Assembly: GCF_000015665.1 (NCBI RefSeq)
Contig: NC_008817.1
Coordinates: 992,001 to 1,056,000, forward strand
DNA: 64,000 nucleotides
Origin: Prochlorococcus marinus str. MIT 9515
GTDB taxonomy: Bacteria > Cyanobacteriota > Cyanobacteriia > PCC-6307 > Cyanobiaceae
Direction of reading: 5' to 3'
Shown one piece after another: positions 48,813-57,434 of this stretch. Position 1 is the stretch's first letter. Every line of letters begins with the position of its first letter. The notes below the pieces were generated by a model. It saw only the letters and a program-made list of their open reading frames with translations. It searched no databases and was not told where the DNA came from. The position numbers and the translations under genes are program-made.

Positions 48813-49820
48813 ATGATTAATTCAGATAATCAAAAATTTAGCAAAATTAGATTTGACTGGGCAAGGGATGAGATTTTGGAAATATTAAATTACCCATTAG
48901 TAGATTTAATGTGGGAAGCTCAAATTATTCATAGAAGATTTAATGAATATAAAGTTCAACTAGCATCTCTTTTCAGTGTGAAAACAGGCGGATGTGAAGA
49001 AAATTGTTCTTACTGTAGCCAATCAATTTATAGCTCTAGTCAAATAAAGAGTCACCCTCAATTTGAAGTTGAAGCTGTTTTAAACAGAGCCAAAACAGCA
49101 AAAAAAGAAGGGGCTGATAGGTTTTGTATGGGTTGGGCTTGGAGAGAAATTAGAGATGGCAAACCTTTCAACTCAATGCTTGAAATGGTTAAAGGTGTAA
49201 AAGAACTTGGAATGGAGGCATGTGTAACTGCAGGGATGCTTACAGATGAGCAGGCCTTGAGACTTGCTGATGCGGGACTAACTGCATACAACCATAATCT
49301 TGATACGAGTCCCGAATACTATAAAAATATTATTACGACAAGAACTTATCAAGACAGATTAGAAACTATTAAAAGAGTCAGAAATGCAGGTATAAATGTA
49401 TGTTGCGGTGGAATAATAGGTCTTGGAGAAAATAATGGAGATAGAGCATCTCTTTTAGAAGTTCTATCAAACATGAATCCTCACCCTGAAAGTGTCCCAA
49501 TCAATTCTTTGGTAGCTATAGAAGGAACAGGTTTGGAGGAAAAAAAAGAAATTGATTCCATTGAGATGATAAGAATGATTGCTACTGCTCGGATACTTAT
49601 GCCAAAAAGTAAAATAAGATTAAGTGCGGGAAGGGAGAAGTTAACAAAAGAAGCTCAGATTATTTGTTTTCAATGTGGAGCAAACTCTATTTTTTATGGA
49701 GACGAATTACTGACCACATCGAATCCATCTTTTCAAGATGACCGGAAACTACTTAAGGATGTAGGAGTCTTATTTAATAAAGATTTTGAATATTGTGATA
49801 AAACTGTCTCGACAGTATGA
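48813..49820 (+). CDS. bioB: Biotin synthase
   Basis: Radical-SAM enzyme that inserts sulfur into dethiobiotin. At 335 aa it is normal. The 4Fe-4S cysteines are Cys61, Cys65 and Cys68 in [27 protein letters not shown] and [12 protein letters not shown] are family motifs. The auxiliary cluster residues include the cysteine in [12 protein letters not shown] and the arginine in IRLSAGRE. The auxiliary cluster depends on Fe-S assembly (see sufE). Its last four bases (ATGA) overlap the trhO start, so the two are translationally coupled. Confidence 0.97.
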   Translation: MINSDNQKFSKIRFDWARDEILEILNYPLVDLMWEAQIIHRRFNEYKVQLASLFSVKTGGCEENCSYCSQSIYSSSQIKSHPQFEVEAVLNRAKTAKKEGADRFCMGWAWREIRDGKPFNSMLEMVKGVKELGMEACVTAGMLTDEQALRLADAGLTAYNHNLDTSPEYYKNIITTRTYQDRLETIKRVRNAGINVCCGGIIGLGENNGDRASLLEVLSNMNPHPESVPINSLVAIEGTGLEEKKEIDSIEMIRMIATARILMPKSKIRLSAGREKLTKEAQIICFQCGANSIFYGDELLTTSNPSFQDDRKLLKDVGVLFNKDFEYCDKTVSTV

Positions 49821-50749
49821 AGAAGAATAATTATAAAATAGTTTCACTTTATTCTTTTTTCTCATTTCAAGAAAATTCAATAATTGAACTTAAGCAAAAC
49901 TTGTTAAGGATTGAGAAAGAAAATGATCTTTCAGGCCTATTAATAATTGCTAGTGAGGGAATTAATGGAACCATCTGCGCTGAAGAGAAAATTATTGAGA
50001 ATATCCTAAACTTAATAAAAAATATTGTTGGTAATAACCAATTAAATATAAAAGTTAGTTATTCAAAAGAGAAGATCTTCAAAAAATTAAAACTTAAAAT
50101 AAAAAATGAAATTGTTACTATGGGCGTTCCTGAAATAAATCCATTAGAAGACGCAGGAACTTATATTGATTCATTTAATTGGAATAAATTAATTAAAGAT
50201 AAGGATACAATCGTAATTGATACTAGAAATCATTATGAAGTATCTATAGGAAGTTTTAAAAAATCAATCAATCCAAATACTAAAAACTTTAGTGAGTTTC
50301 CTCAATGGGTTGATAATAATTTAGATAATCATTTAGGTAATGAAAATTCAAAAAATATAGCTATGTTTTGTACTGGAGGCATTAGATGCGAAAAAGCTAC
50401 TACACTACTAAAAAACAAAGGCTACAAAAATATTTTCCATCTAAAAGGAGGAATCCTTAAATATCTCGAGGATATTTCAAAAGAAGAAAGTCTTTTTGAA
50501 GGAGAATGTTTTGTTTTTGATAAAAGAGTCGCATTAGATCACGAATTAAAAAAAGGTTCCTATTCAATTTGTCATGCATGTGGAATGCCAATTTCCATTG
50601 AAGATCAAACAAAAGTAGAATATATCGAAGGTATTCAATGTCATTTTTGTATTAACAAATTCACCGATGAAGATAGAAAAAGATTTGAAGAAAGGCAAAA
50701 ACAGATAAATAAATTAAAAGTTAAAAATCAAGAAATTAGTAATAATTAA
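49817..50749 (+). CDS. trhO: tRNA uridine(34) hydroxylase TrhO (rhodanese family)
   Basis: Formerly YceA; known members hydroxylate U34 of tRNA to ho5U. It is 310 aa. The N-terminal acylphosphatase-like domain (about 1-110) contains [20 protein letters not shown] rhodanese domain follows ([14 protein letters not shown]) with the catalytic Cys185 in [15 protein letters not shown]-terminal part has two Cys pairs, in SICHACGMP and [11 protein letters not shown], that may bind zinc. Start overlaps the bioB stop by four bases. Confidence 0.93.
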   Translation: MKKNNYKIVSLYSFFSFQENSIIELKQNLLRIEKENDLSGLLIIASEGINGTICAEEKIIENILNLIKNIVGNNQLNIKVSYSKEKIFKKLKLKIKNEIVTMGVPEINPLEDAGTYIDSFNWNKLIKDKDTIVIDTRNHYEVSIGSFKKSINPNTKNFSEFPQWVDNNLDNHLGNENSKNIAMFCTGGIRCEKATTLLKNKGYKNIFHLKGGILKYLEDISKEESLFEGECFVFDKRVALDHELKKGSYSICHACGMPISIEDQTKVEYIEGIQCHFCINKFTDEDRKRFEERQKQINKLKVKNQEISNN

Positions 50750-50752
50750 TTG

Positions 50753-51271
50753 ATGAAAATTATGGAAGTTGAAGAATTACAAAACATAGCATATTCCTTA
50801 GGTCTAGTTATAAAAATACAAGTTAGAGAAACACTTGGATTATGTTTTTTTAAAATTGTTGTAGCAGAACAAAAAGATAATGTCGTAAAGATTTGGGGAG
50901 AAATGAAAGGTTGGAATTTCTTAAACAAGCAAGGTATTCAGCTAGACACATTAAGAATACTTAGTAACTCTCCGCCTCTTGTTTCAGAATTAATATGGGC
51001 ATCTACCATGGCTTGGGCCATCAAAAAGAAAAACAGTAAAAAAGTAAGGTTGTTAGCGATTTACGACACCGAAGGATATAGTAAAAAACTTGTTAGATAT
51101 TTTAAGATTATTGGATTTAAAATTGTAAAAGAGGTCGGTTCTAGTCCAATAGATCTTTTTTTAAGGTTAGTTTGGGGAGGGGCAGGAACTCTAATGACAG
51201 GAGACAGTTTATATATCTTAAATAAAATTGAAAAAAAACTTTCTTCTATTAATAAGCCTCAACCAGCGTGA
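50753..51271 (+). CDS. Conserved hypothetical protein, 172 aa
   Basis: Soluble protein without signal peptide. I use the ATG at 50753; a TTG directly before it and an ATG at 50762 are alternatives. The middle [20 protein letters not shown] followed by [19 protein letters not shown] suggests an alpha/beta fold, with [15 protein letters not shown] near the end, somewhat like a degenerate acetyltransferase. I do not recognise the family with confidence. It follows trhO by 3 bases, and its end overlaps the convergent lipA by 13 bases. Confidence 0.75.
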   Translation: MKIMEVEELQNIAYSLGLVIKIQVRETLGLCFFKIVVAEQKDNVVKIWGEMKGWNFLNKQGIQLDTLRILSNSPPLVSELIWASTMAWAIKKKNSKKVRLLAIYDTEGYSKKLVRYFKIIGFKIVKEVGSSPIDLFLRLVWGGAGTLMTGDSLYILNKIEKKLSSINKPQPA

Positions 51272-52158
51272 TAACTACTTCTAACTAAAGGTCCACATGA
51301 TACTTTCTTAAACCCTAATTTCTTGGAAAAATTTGTTAGATATTCAAATTCACTTGGTTCCCAATATTTTTTAACTGATAAATGCTTCAATGAAGGTCTT
51401 AGGTATTGTCCAATTGTAATTTGATCGCAATTTACTTTTTTTAGATCAAGAATTGTTGTTTCTATCTCCTTTAATGTTTCTCCTAAACCCAACATAATTC
51501 CTGATTTAGTTTGAATATCAGGAGCAATAGATTTAGCTTTTTCTAGCAAGCTTAAAGAATTTTTATAACTAGCTCCTCTACGAACTTCTTTTTGAAGTCT
51601 TTCAACCGTCTCAAGATTATGATTAAAACAAGTTGGTTTTTTTTCTAGTATGGTTCTAAGTCTCTCTTTTTGAAGTTTATCTTTATCTTCAAAACTTTTA
51701 CCGCCGCCCCATAAATCAGGGGTTAGTACCTCAATTTGAATTTTTGGATCAAACTTTCTTATCTCATTAATCGTTGAAATAAATAAATTAGCTCCATGAT
51801 CGGGGAGATCATCTCTAGCGACTGAGGTTAAAACGACATATTTTAAATTTAGGATTTTTACTGCTTCTGCGACTTGAATGCTTTCGAAGTTATTTAAGGG
51901 AGTAGGTTTACCTTTATTTACCTGACAGAAGGCGCACGCGCGAGAACAAATTGAGCCTCCCAGTAAGAAAGTAGCTGTCCCTGCTGCATAACATTCGGCT
52001 CTATTTGGACATCTTCCCTCTTCACAAATAGTATGAATATTCGATTTTTTTATAAGTGTTTGAATCTTCTCAAATTCAGAGGCTTTACTAATTGGAAATT
52101 TTATCCAAGAAGGAAGCCTTAAAATCTTTTCTATTTTAATTTGATTTTTATCTTTCAT
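51259..52158 (-). CDS. lipA: Lipoyl synthase
   Basis: Radical-SAM enzyme that adds two sulfurs to the octanoyl groups of lipoate-dependent complexes. At 299 aa it is standard. The auxiliary cluster cysteines are Cys45, Cys50 and Cys56 ([12 protein letters not shown]). The SAM cluster cysteines are Cys71, Cys75 and Cys78 (CSRACAFC). The motif [15 protein letters not shown] and the C-terminal serine in [10 protein letters not shown] are conserved. Overlaps the unknown gene at its 3' end, and 2 bases separate it from recR upstream. Confidence 0.97.
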   Translation of the reverse strand: MKDKNQIKIEKILRLPSWIKFPISKASEFEKIQTLIKKSNIHTICEEGRCPNRAECYAAGTATFLLGGSICSRACAFCQVNKGKPTPLNNFESIQVAEAVKILNLKYVVLTSVARDDLPDHGANLFISTINEIRKFDPKIQIEVLTPDLWGGGKSFEDKDKLQKERLRTILEKKPTCFNHNLETVERLQKEVRRGASYKNSLSLLEKAKSIAPDIQTKSGIMLGLGETLKEIETTILDLKKVNCDQITIGQYLRPSLKHLSVKKYWEPSEFEYLTNFSKKLGFKKVSCGPLVRSSYHAG

Positions 52159-52160
52159 TT

Positions 52161-52760
52161 TTAAATTAAATTTGTTCTTCCTTCTAGAGCTCTAGCAAGA
52201 GTAACTTCATCAACGTATTCAAGTTCGCTTCCCATCGGAAGCCCATAAGCAATTCTTGTTACTTTGGTAAAAGGAGTTAATAATTTTCCTATATAAAGAC
52301 TAGTAGTGTCTCCTTCAACACTAGGAGTTAATGCCAATATAATTTCATCAATCTCTGATTTACTAACTCTCTCAACTAAACTTCTTATTTCTAATATCTC
52401 TGGACCAATTGAATCCATTGGAGAAATCAATCCACCAATAACATGGTATACCCCCTTAAACTCTCTAGCTCTTTCTAAAGCTAATAAGTCTTTAGTCTCT
52501 GCTACTACACAAATTATATTTTGATTTCTCTCAGCATTTCTGCAAATATCACATTCTTCTTCTGAAGTTAAATTAAAGCATTTTTTACAATGGCCTACAT
52601 TACTATGAGCCTCTAATAATGCCTTGGAGAAATCTCTGATACTACTTTCAGATTGTTTCAGAATGAATAATGCCAACCTTTGAGCTGTCCTTGGACCAAT
52701 TCCTGGAAATTTCTCAAAATGACCAATTAATTTTGAAAGTGGTTTGGTAAAAGTTGTCAA
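52161..52760 (-). CDS. recR: Recombination protein RecR
   Basis: DNA-repair clamp protein of the RecFOR pathway that helps load RecA at gaps. It is 199 aa. The N-terminal HhH motif is [17 protein letters not shown], the zinc finger is Cys58, Cys61, Cys70 and Cys73, and the Toprim domain starts at [15 protein letters not shown] with the acidic [11 protein letters not shown] segment. It complements RecBCD encoded at 57435-64000, so both RecA-loading routes are represented in this window. Confidence 0.97.
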   Translation of the reverse strand: MTTFTKPLSKLIGHFEKFPGIGPRTAQRLALFILKQSESSIRDFSKALLEAHSNVGHCKKCFNLTSEEECDICRNAERNQNIICVVAETKDLLALERAREFKGVYHVIGGLISPMDSIGPEILEIRSLVERVSKSEIDEIILALTPSVEGDTTSLYIGKLLTPFTKVTRIAYGLPMGSELEYVDEVTLARALEGRTNLI

Positions 52761-52863
52761 GGTAAAATTTCTTCTAAGATTAATTTAGACGCATATTTTG
52801 AAATTTGTTCTATTTGTTTGCTTTTAATGTCTTATTATGTTTTTAATTAATAATTTCTTAAAA

Positions 52864-53421
52864 ATGAAGAATATTAAATTTAAACCTTTTAAATACCTAT
52901 TATTAATATTTTTATGTTTTACCTTAAGTGCATGCAGTGGAGGACTTAATGCAGGATTAGAGGCTTATCAAAGTCCTGATGGAAGATATGCTTTTTTATA
53001 TCCAACAGGTTGGACTCGAGTGAAAGTAGATGGCGGTCCTGAAATTATTTATCATGATTTAATTAATAGTAACGAAACACTTAGTTTAGTTATTTCAGAA
53101 GTGAATAAAGAAATTGATTTAGAACAATTAGGTAGTCCAACTGAAGTTGGGCAAACTTTAATAGATAAAGTCATTGCTCCTGAAGGTTCAGGTAGATCAG
53201 TTCAACTTGTTAATGCAAATAAAAGAGAGTCCTCAAATCATATTTTTTATGATTTGGAATATAAGTTAAATCTTAATGATCAAGATAGGCATGAACTAGC
53301 TACTGTAGTAATTGATAGAGGAACTTTATACACATTTGCAGTAGGAACGAACGAAAGCCGGTGGAATAAAGTTAATGGTATGTTTAATAATGTTATTGAT
53401 TCTTTTAACTTCTTAATCTAG
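52864..53421 (+). CDS. psbP: PsbP-like lipoprotein (CyanoP)
   Basis: Lumen-side lipoprotein associated with photosystem II, thought to help early assembly. It is 185 aa from the ATG at 52864. A longer form from 52837 would put nine more residues before the signal peptide. The signal peptide ends LSAC with Cys24 as the lipidated residue. The mature start YQSPDGRYAFLYPTGWTRVK is the PsbP signature, and the end has RWNKVNGMFNNVIDSFNF. Alone on the plus strand between recR and the ABC exporter. Confidence 0.92.
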   Translation: MKNIKFKPFKYLLLIFLCFTLSACSGGLNAGLEAYQSPDGRYAFLYPTGWTRVKVDGGPEIIYHDLINSNETLSLVISEVNKEIDLEQLGSPTEVGQTLIDKVIAPEGSGRSVQLVNANKRESSNHIFYDLEYKLNLNDQDRHELATVVIDRGTLYTFAVGTNESRWNKVNGMFNNVIDSFNFLI

Positions 53422-53435
53422 TTAAAGAGATTTTT

Positions 53436-55208
53436 TTAAATCCCGACCTGTACATTCCACAAATCTGAATATAAATTCTTTTTATTTAGTAAAAACTGAT
53501 GATTTCCGCTCTCAATAATTCTCCCCTTATCAATAACAATGATATTATCAGCATTTTTAATTGTACTTAATCTATGAGCTATAACTATGGTGGTTCTTTT
53601 CTTAGTTATTTTTGATAATGATTTCTGAATTAGAACTTCTGTCTCATTATCAACCGAAGCAGTAGCCTCATCTAGTATCAATATAGGGGCGTCTTTTAAA
53701 ACTGCTCTCGCTAAAGCTATTCTTTGACGTTGTCCTCCTGAAAGTCTTTGACCCCTTTCTCCAACAATTGTTTTGTAGCCATCTGGTAATTCTTCAATAA
53801 ATTTATGTGCTTCAGCAATTTTTGATGCTTTTACAATTTCTTTAAATTTCGGACTATTTGCGCCATAAGCAATATTTTCCTGAACAGTCCCATGAAATAA
53901 ATAAGTTTCTTGACTTACTAGAGAAATACATTTTCTTAAATCTTTTAAATTAATGTCCTTTATGGGAATCCCATCTAAAGATATTAAACCTTTATTGTTA
54001 TCATAAATTCTAAGAAGAAGTTTAATGATTGTACTTTTGCCGGAACCAGTTAATCCAACAATTCCTAAAGTAGAGTTATTGGGAATTTTAATATTAATAT
54101 TCTTTAAAGTTGACTCTCTACAAGGATAATTAAAATTCACATTTTCAAAACTAATATCTCCTTTGATATTTTTTGAGTCAATTTTTATAGTTCCATCTTT
54201 TATTTTTATAGGCGTATCAATAAGATCTATTACTCTATTTATTGATGCCATTGAGCGTTGAAAATCATCTAATACATGCCCTAGAGTAGTCAAAGGCCAT
54301 AACAATCTTTGAGTAATAAAAACTAAAAAACTATATGTCCCTACATTAAGTACCTTATTCCAGGTTTGAAACCCCCCGATGAGTAGGATGGCTATAAAAG
54401 CAAATAAAATAGCAAATCTTATTAACGGAATAAAAGCAGATGATAATTTTATTGCGGATTTATTACTTCTTTGATATGCAAGACTTTCTTTATTTAATCT
54501 ATTAAGCTCCCAATTCTCTTTTGCAAAGCTTTTTATTGTAAGAATACCACTTAAATTATTATTTAATCTTGAAGCCAAAAGACCTGCTTTATTTCTAACA
54601 TCTTTATATTTTGGAGAAAGTCTTCTTTGAAATCTTATTGATCCAACAAAAATCAAAGGGATAGGTAAGAAAGCGAATAATGCAATTTTTGGTGCAACAA
54701 AAATCATCGTTCCACCAATAATTAAAACAGTAATAAATAATTGAATAAGTTGATTAGCACCTTGATCAAGAAACCTCTCCAGTTGATTTACATCATCATT
54801 TAAAATAGATAGAAGTCTACCAGTATTGTCGTTTTCGAAGAAAGCCATATCTAGTTCTTGAATGTGTTTATAGGCCTTTATTCTTAATTTATGTTGTGAT
54901 ATTTGGGCTAAATTCCTCCATAAAACAGAATATAAATATTCAAAGAAAGATTCCGCTGACCATACTATTCCAGAAACAAATGCAAGAAATATCAATTGAC
55001 TTGGAACTTCTTTTATCCCAAAACTAGCAAACCAAGAATCCTGTTCTTTAACTACAATATCCACTGCAAGTCCGATAATTACTGGCGGAGCTAAATCTAA
55101 AATTTTATTTATTATCGAACTAACAAATGCAAAAAAGACAAGCTTCCTTTCATCTATTAAATTAAGATAAAGCCTTACTATAGGGTTCTGATTAGAAGTA
55201 GATCTCAT
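53436..55208 (-). CDS. ABC exporter, fused permease-ATPase (MsbA/lipid A type)
   Basis: Half-transporter of 590 aa that should work as a homodimer. The N-terminal six-helix domain spans about 20-310, and the ATPase domain about 340-590. Walker A is GLTGSGKSTIIKLLL, the signature is LSGGQRQRIALARA, Walker B is ILILDEATASVD, and the H-loop is IVIAHRLSTI. All catalytic residues are intact. The cargo could be lipid, peptide or drug; family alone does not say. It is the last gene of a minus-strand run, 10 bases after the small exported Cys protein. Confidence 0.92.
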   Translation of the reverse strand: MRSTSNQNPIVRLYLNLIDERKLVFFAFVSSIINKILDLAPPVIIGLAVDIVVKEQDSWFASFGIKEVPSQLIFLAFVSGIVWSAESFFEYLYSVLWRNLAQISQHKLRIKAYKHIQELDMAFFENDNTGRLLSILNDDVNQLERFLDQGANQLIQLFITVLIIGGTMIFVAPKIALFAFLPIPLIFVGSIRFQRRLSPKYKDVRNKAGLLASRLNNNLSGILTIKSFAKENWELNRLNKESLAYQRSNKSAIKLSSAFIPLIRFAILFAFIAILLIGGFQTWNKVLNVGTYSFLVFITQRLLWPLTTLGHVLDDFQRSMASINRVIDLIDTPIKIKDGTIKIDSKNIKGDISFENVNFNYPCRESTLKNINIKIPNNSTLGIVGLTGSGKSTIIKLLLRIYDNNKGLISLDGIPIKDINLKDLRKCISLVSQETYLFHGTVQENIAYGANSPKFKEIVKASKIAEAHKFIEELPDGYKTIVGERGQRLSGGQRQRIALARAVLKDAPILILDEATASVDNETEVLIQKSLSKITKKRTTIVIAHRLSTIKNADNIIVIDKGRIIESGNHQFLLNKKNLYSDLWNVQVGI

Positions 55209-55214
55209 TATCTA
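55197..55214 (-). repeat. Copy 1 of an 18-base repeat over a start codon
   Basis: On the minus strand TAGATAATGAGATCTACT spans the start codon of the ABC exporter. The same 18 bases, with one change, span the start of the neighbouring 93-aa gene, so both proteins begin MRST. Confidence 0.6.
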
Positions 55215-55218
55215 TTTA

Positions 55219-55500
55219 TCATAAATTAAATTTTTTCTTAGTTTCTAACTTGCATTTATTAATTGCTTTTTGATGACTATTATTTTTTATAAATTCTTCT
55301 AAATAGCAATCACAAGTATCTGTTGCAATTTCTTCGTTGTAATCTATTTTTGCCTTTAACATTTCCTCCTTAAAATTTTGTATACAAAATAAATTAATAA
55401 TAGAAGAATTTTTTATTTGGGCTAAATATTCAATATTTAAATTTCCAAATAATAGAAAAAAGTTTACAAAAACAAAAACTTTTTTTTGAGTAGATCTCAT
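55219..55500 (-). CDS. Small exported cysteine-containing protein, 93 aa
   Basis: An N-terminal hydrophobic segment after MRSTQKK (about 8-28) looks like a signal peptide. The mature part is short and charged with four cysteines: one in NLFCIQNF, two in DTCDCYLEEF and one in NKCKLETK. The pattern TCDCYLEEF followed by HQKAINKC suggests a small disulfide-bonded helical protein. I know of similar small picocyanobacterial proteins but no function. It is 9 bases after the helicase gene and 10 before the exporter gene, so a link to export is possible. Its start region nearly duplicates that of the exporter. Confidence 0.7.
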   Translation of the reverse strand: MRSTQKKVFVFVNFFLLFGNLNIEYLAQIKNSSIINLFCIQNFKEEMLKAKIDYNEEIATDTCDCYLEEFIKNNSHQKAINKCKLETKKKFNL

Positions 55501-55506
55501 GATCTA
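55489..55506 (-). repeat. Copy 2 of an 18-base repeat over a start codon
   Basis: On the minus strand TAGATCATGAGATCTACT spans the start codon of the 93-aa exported protein. It differs by one base from the copy at 55197-55214. Confidence 0.6.
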
Positions 55507-55509
55507 AAT

Positions 55510-57297
55510 TTAATTTCTGATTCTTAATTTTCTCAATTTATTCCTAACTTCACCATGCAAATCTTTTGGTAAATCAACCAAACTATATTCATTAAATATT
55601 TGTATCTTGCCTATAGATCTACCATTAATATTTGTAGAGTTACATATAGAAGAAATTATATTTGATACTCTAACTCTATCCATTTTGCCGAAATTAAATT
55701 TATAGGTTTCAAAAGAATCATTTTGATAATTATTCCTTCTATTTATATTTCTCATCCGATTATTTCCACTTCCATTTCTATTAGATCTATTACGATCAGA
55801 ATTATTTTGTTTATAAATCCAAGATTCATCTTCATTTAGAAAAAAGGATTTATTTCCTATTGCTAAATTAATAGCTGCCATTGCAATGTTTGATTCATTC
55901 ATAGAATATTTTTCTCTTAAGATGTCAAGAATATCGATCATCAAAGCTTTTTTTTCTTCGTTATTTTCTTGAGCAAGTGAAATTTCATTTAAATTTGAAA
56001 TTAATTTCCCCATCCTTTTTTCGTTAATTAATTTATTATTCGGTATCTCAATTTCTTCTATCTTATTTCTTGTAGAGTTTTCCAAGTTCCTTAGAAAATG
56101 TTTTTCTCTTTGATTAACAAATAAGATTGCTTCTCCAGATCTACCAGCTCTCCCTGTTCTTCCAATTCTATGAGTATATGTTTCCTTATCGAAAGGGAAA
56201 TCGTAGTTTATAACAAGTTTAATCCTTTCAACATCTAGTCCTCTCGCTGCCACATCAGTGGCTACAAGAATATCAATAAATCCTTTTTTTAATCTATCAA
56301 CTGTATTTTCTCTTTGATTCTGTGGAATATCACCGTTAAGTACAGCCACACTATGGCCTGAATTTTCCAATGCTTCAGCTATAGAAGTAGTAAGTAATTT
56401 TGTCCTCACAAATATTATTACTCCTTCATTAGTAATTTCTAATATTCTTTTTAGAGCTTCTAACTTATGGTGTCTTTGAACATTAATATATCTTTGGGTA
56501 ATTAATTGAGTTTCTTTCTTTACGCTTTTAATAAGTATCTCAGCTGGATCATTAAGATATTTTTTTGCTATGTTTCTTATCTCATTTGGCATTGTTGCAG
56601 AGAACAATACCATTTGTTTGTTTTCTGGAAGTTTATCTATTATCCATTCAATATCTTCAAGAAATCCCATTTTCAACATTTCGTCAGCTTCATCAAGGAC
56701 TAGACAATTTATATTATTAATTTTGAATGTGCCTTGTCTAATATGGTCCATTATTCTTCCAGGTGTACCAACAACAACGTCTGTCTTCCTCTTAAGTGAT
56801 GAGATTTGATTCCTAAAATCAGTCCCTCCATATATTGCTAAAGTCCTTAAATTGGTTGATTCAACACTATAACTCTTGAAAGAATCTGCTACTTGAGTAG
56901 CCAACTCCCTTGTTGGGGTCATCACCAAAACTTTAGCGTTTGATTCTTTGTTATTTTCAAGCTTTTCTATTATTGGGAGAGCGAAGGCTGCCGTTTTCCC
57001 TGTACCAGTTTGAGCTTGACCTAACAAATCTCTACCAAGCATTAATTCTGGAATTGCGGCTTTTTGTATAGGTGTAGGAATTTTATATCCTTTATTTTCC
57101 AATGAATTTAATATTAATTTATTAAACCCAAAGCAAGCAAACCCTTTTTCAATATCTTCCTTCTCGGCAGAAAGTTTATCTTCAGAAATAATTTTCAAAT
57201 TATTTTCTATTTCTTTTGAATCGTGTTTAGAACTAGTTTCTTCCCCAAAATTATCTTCATCTTTCTCTTCCAATTGTTTTTGTTTATTTGATGCCAT
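55510..57297 (-). CDS. deaD: DEAD-box RNA helicase (DeaD/CsdA type)
   Basis: ATP-dependent RNA helicase for ribosome assembly and RNA turnover, often cold-induced. It is 595 aa. A Glu/Lys-rich N-terminal extension of about 50 residues comes first. The Q motif region (GYKIPTPIQ) is followed by Walker A AQTGTGKT at 95-102, the DEAD box near 201, SAT, and HRIGRTGRAGRSG. The C-terminal part from about 515 has a DbpA-like RNA-binding fold after an Asn/Arg-rich linker (RNRSNRNGSGNNRM). A hairpin with a T-run ends 6 bases before the ATG, so the leader may control expression. Confidence 0.94.
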   Translation of the reverse strand: MASNKQKQLEEKDEDNFGEETSSKHDSKEIENNLKIISEDKLSAEKEDIEKGFACFGFNKLILNSLENKGYKIPTPIQKAAIPELMLGRDLLGQAQTGTGKTAAFALPIIEKLENNKESNAKVLVMTPTRELATQVADSFKSYSVESTNLRTLAIYGGTDFRNQISSLKRKTDVVVGTPGRIMDHIRQGTFKINNINCLVLDEADEMLKMGFLEDIEWIIDKLPENKQMVLFSATMPNEIRNIAKKYLNDPAEILIKSVKKETQLITQRYINVQRHHKLEALKRILEITNEGVIIFVRTKLLTTSIAEALENSGHSVAVLNGDIPQNQRENTVDRLKKGFIDILVATDVAARGLDVERIKLVINYDFPFDKETYTHRIGRTGRAGRSGEAILFVNQREKHFLRNLENSTRNKIEEIEIPNNKLINEKRMGKLISNLNEISLAQENNEEKKALMIDILDILREKYSMNESNIAMAAINLAIGNKSFFLNEDESWIYKQNNSDRNRSNRNGSGNNRMRNINRRNNYQNDSFETYKFNFGKMDRVRVSNIISSICNSTNINGRSIGKIQIFNEYSLVDLPKDLHGEVRNKLRKLRIRN

Positions 57298-57303
57298 GAA
57301 AAA

Positions 57304-57328
57304 TGCCTGATTATCTTCTGATCAGGCA
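57304..57328 (-). terminator. Hairpin plus T-run directly before the deaD start
   Basis: On the minus strand TGCCTGAT, a 9-base loop, ATCAGGCA and then five T residues form a perfect 8-bp terminator-like stem. The T-run ends one base before the ATG of deaD. It lies 107 bases after the recD stop, so it may stop read-through from recBD, attenuate deaD, or hide the deaD ribosome site. No Shine-Dalgarno sequence is visible. Confidence 0.5.
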
Positions 57329-57434
57329 CTCAACATTTATCTAAAAATCTTAAATTGTTGATTAGCCTTTCAGAGCCGAGTTTCTAATCTAGCATCTAGA
57401 GGTTGAAATCCTGCTATTTGCTAGTAATTCAGTT

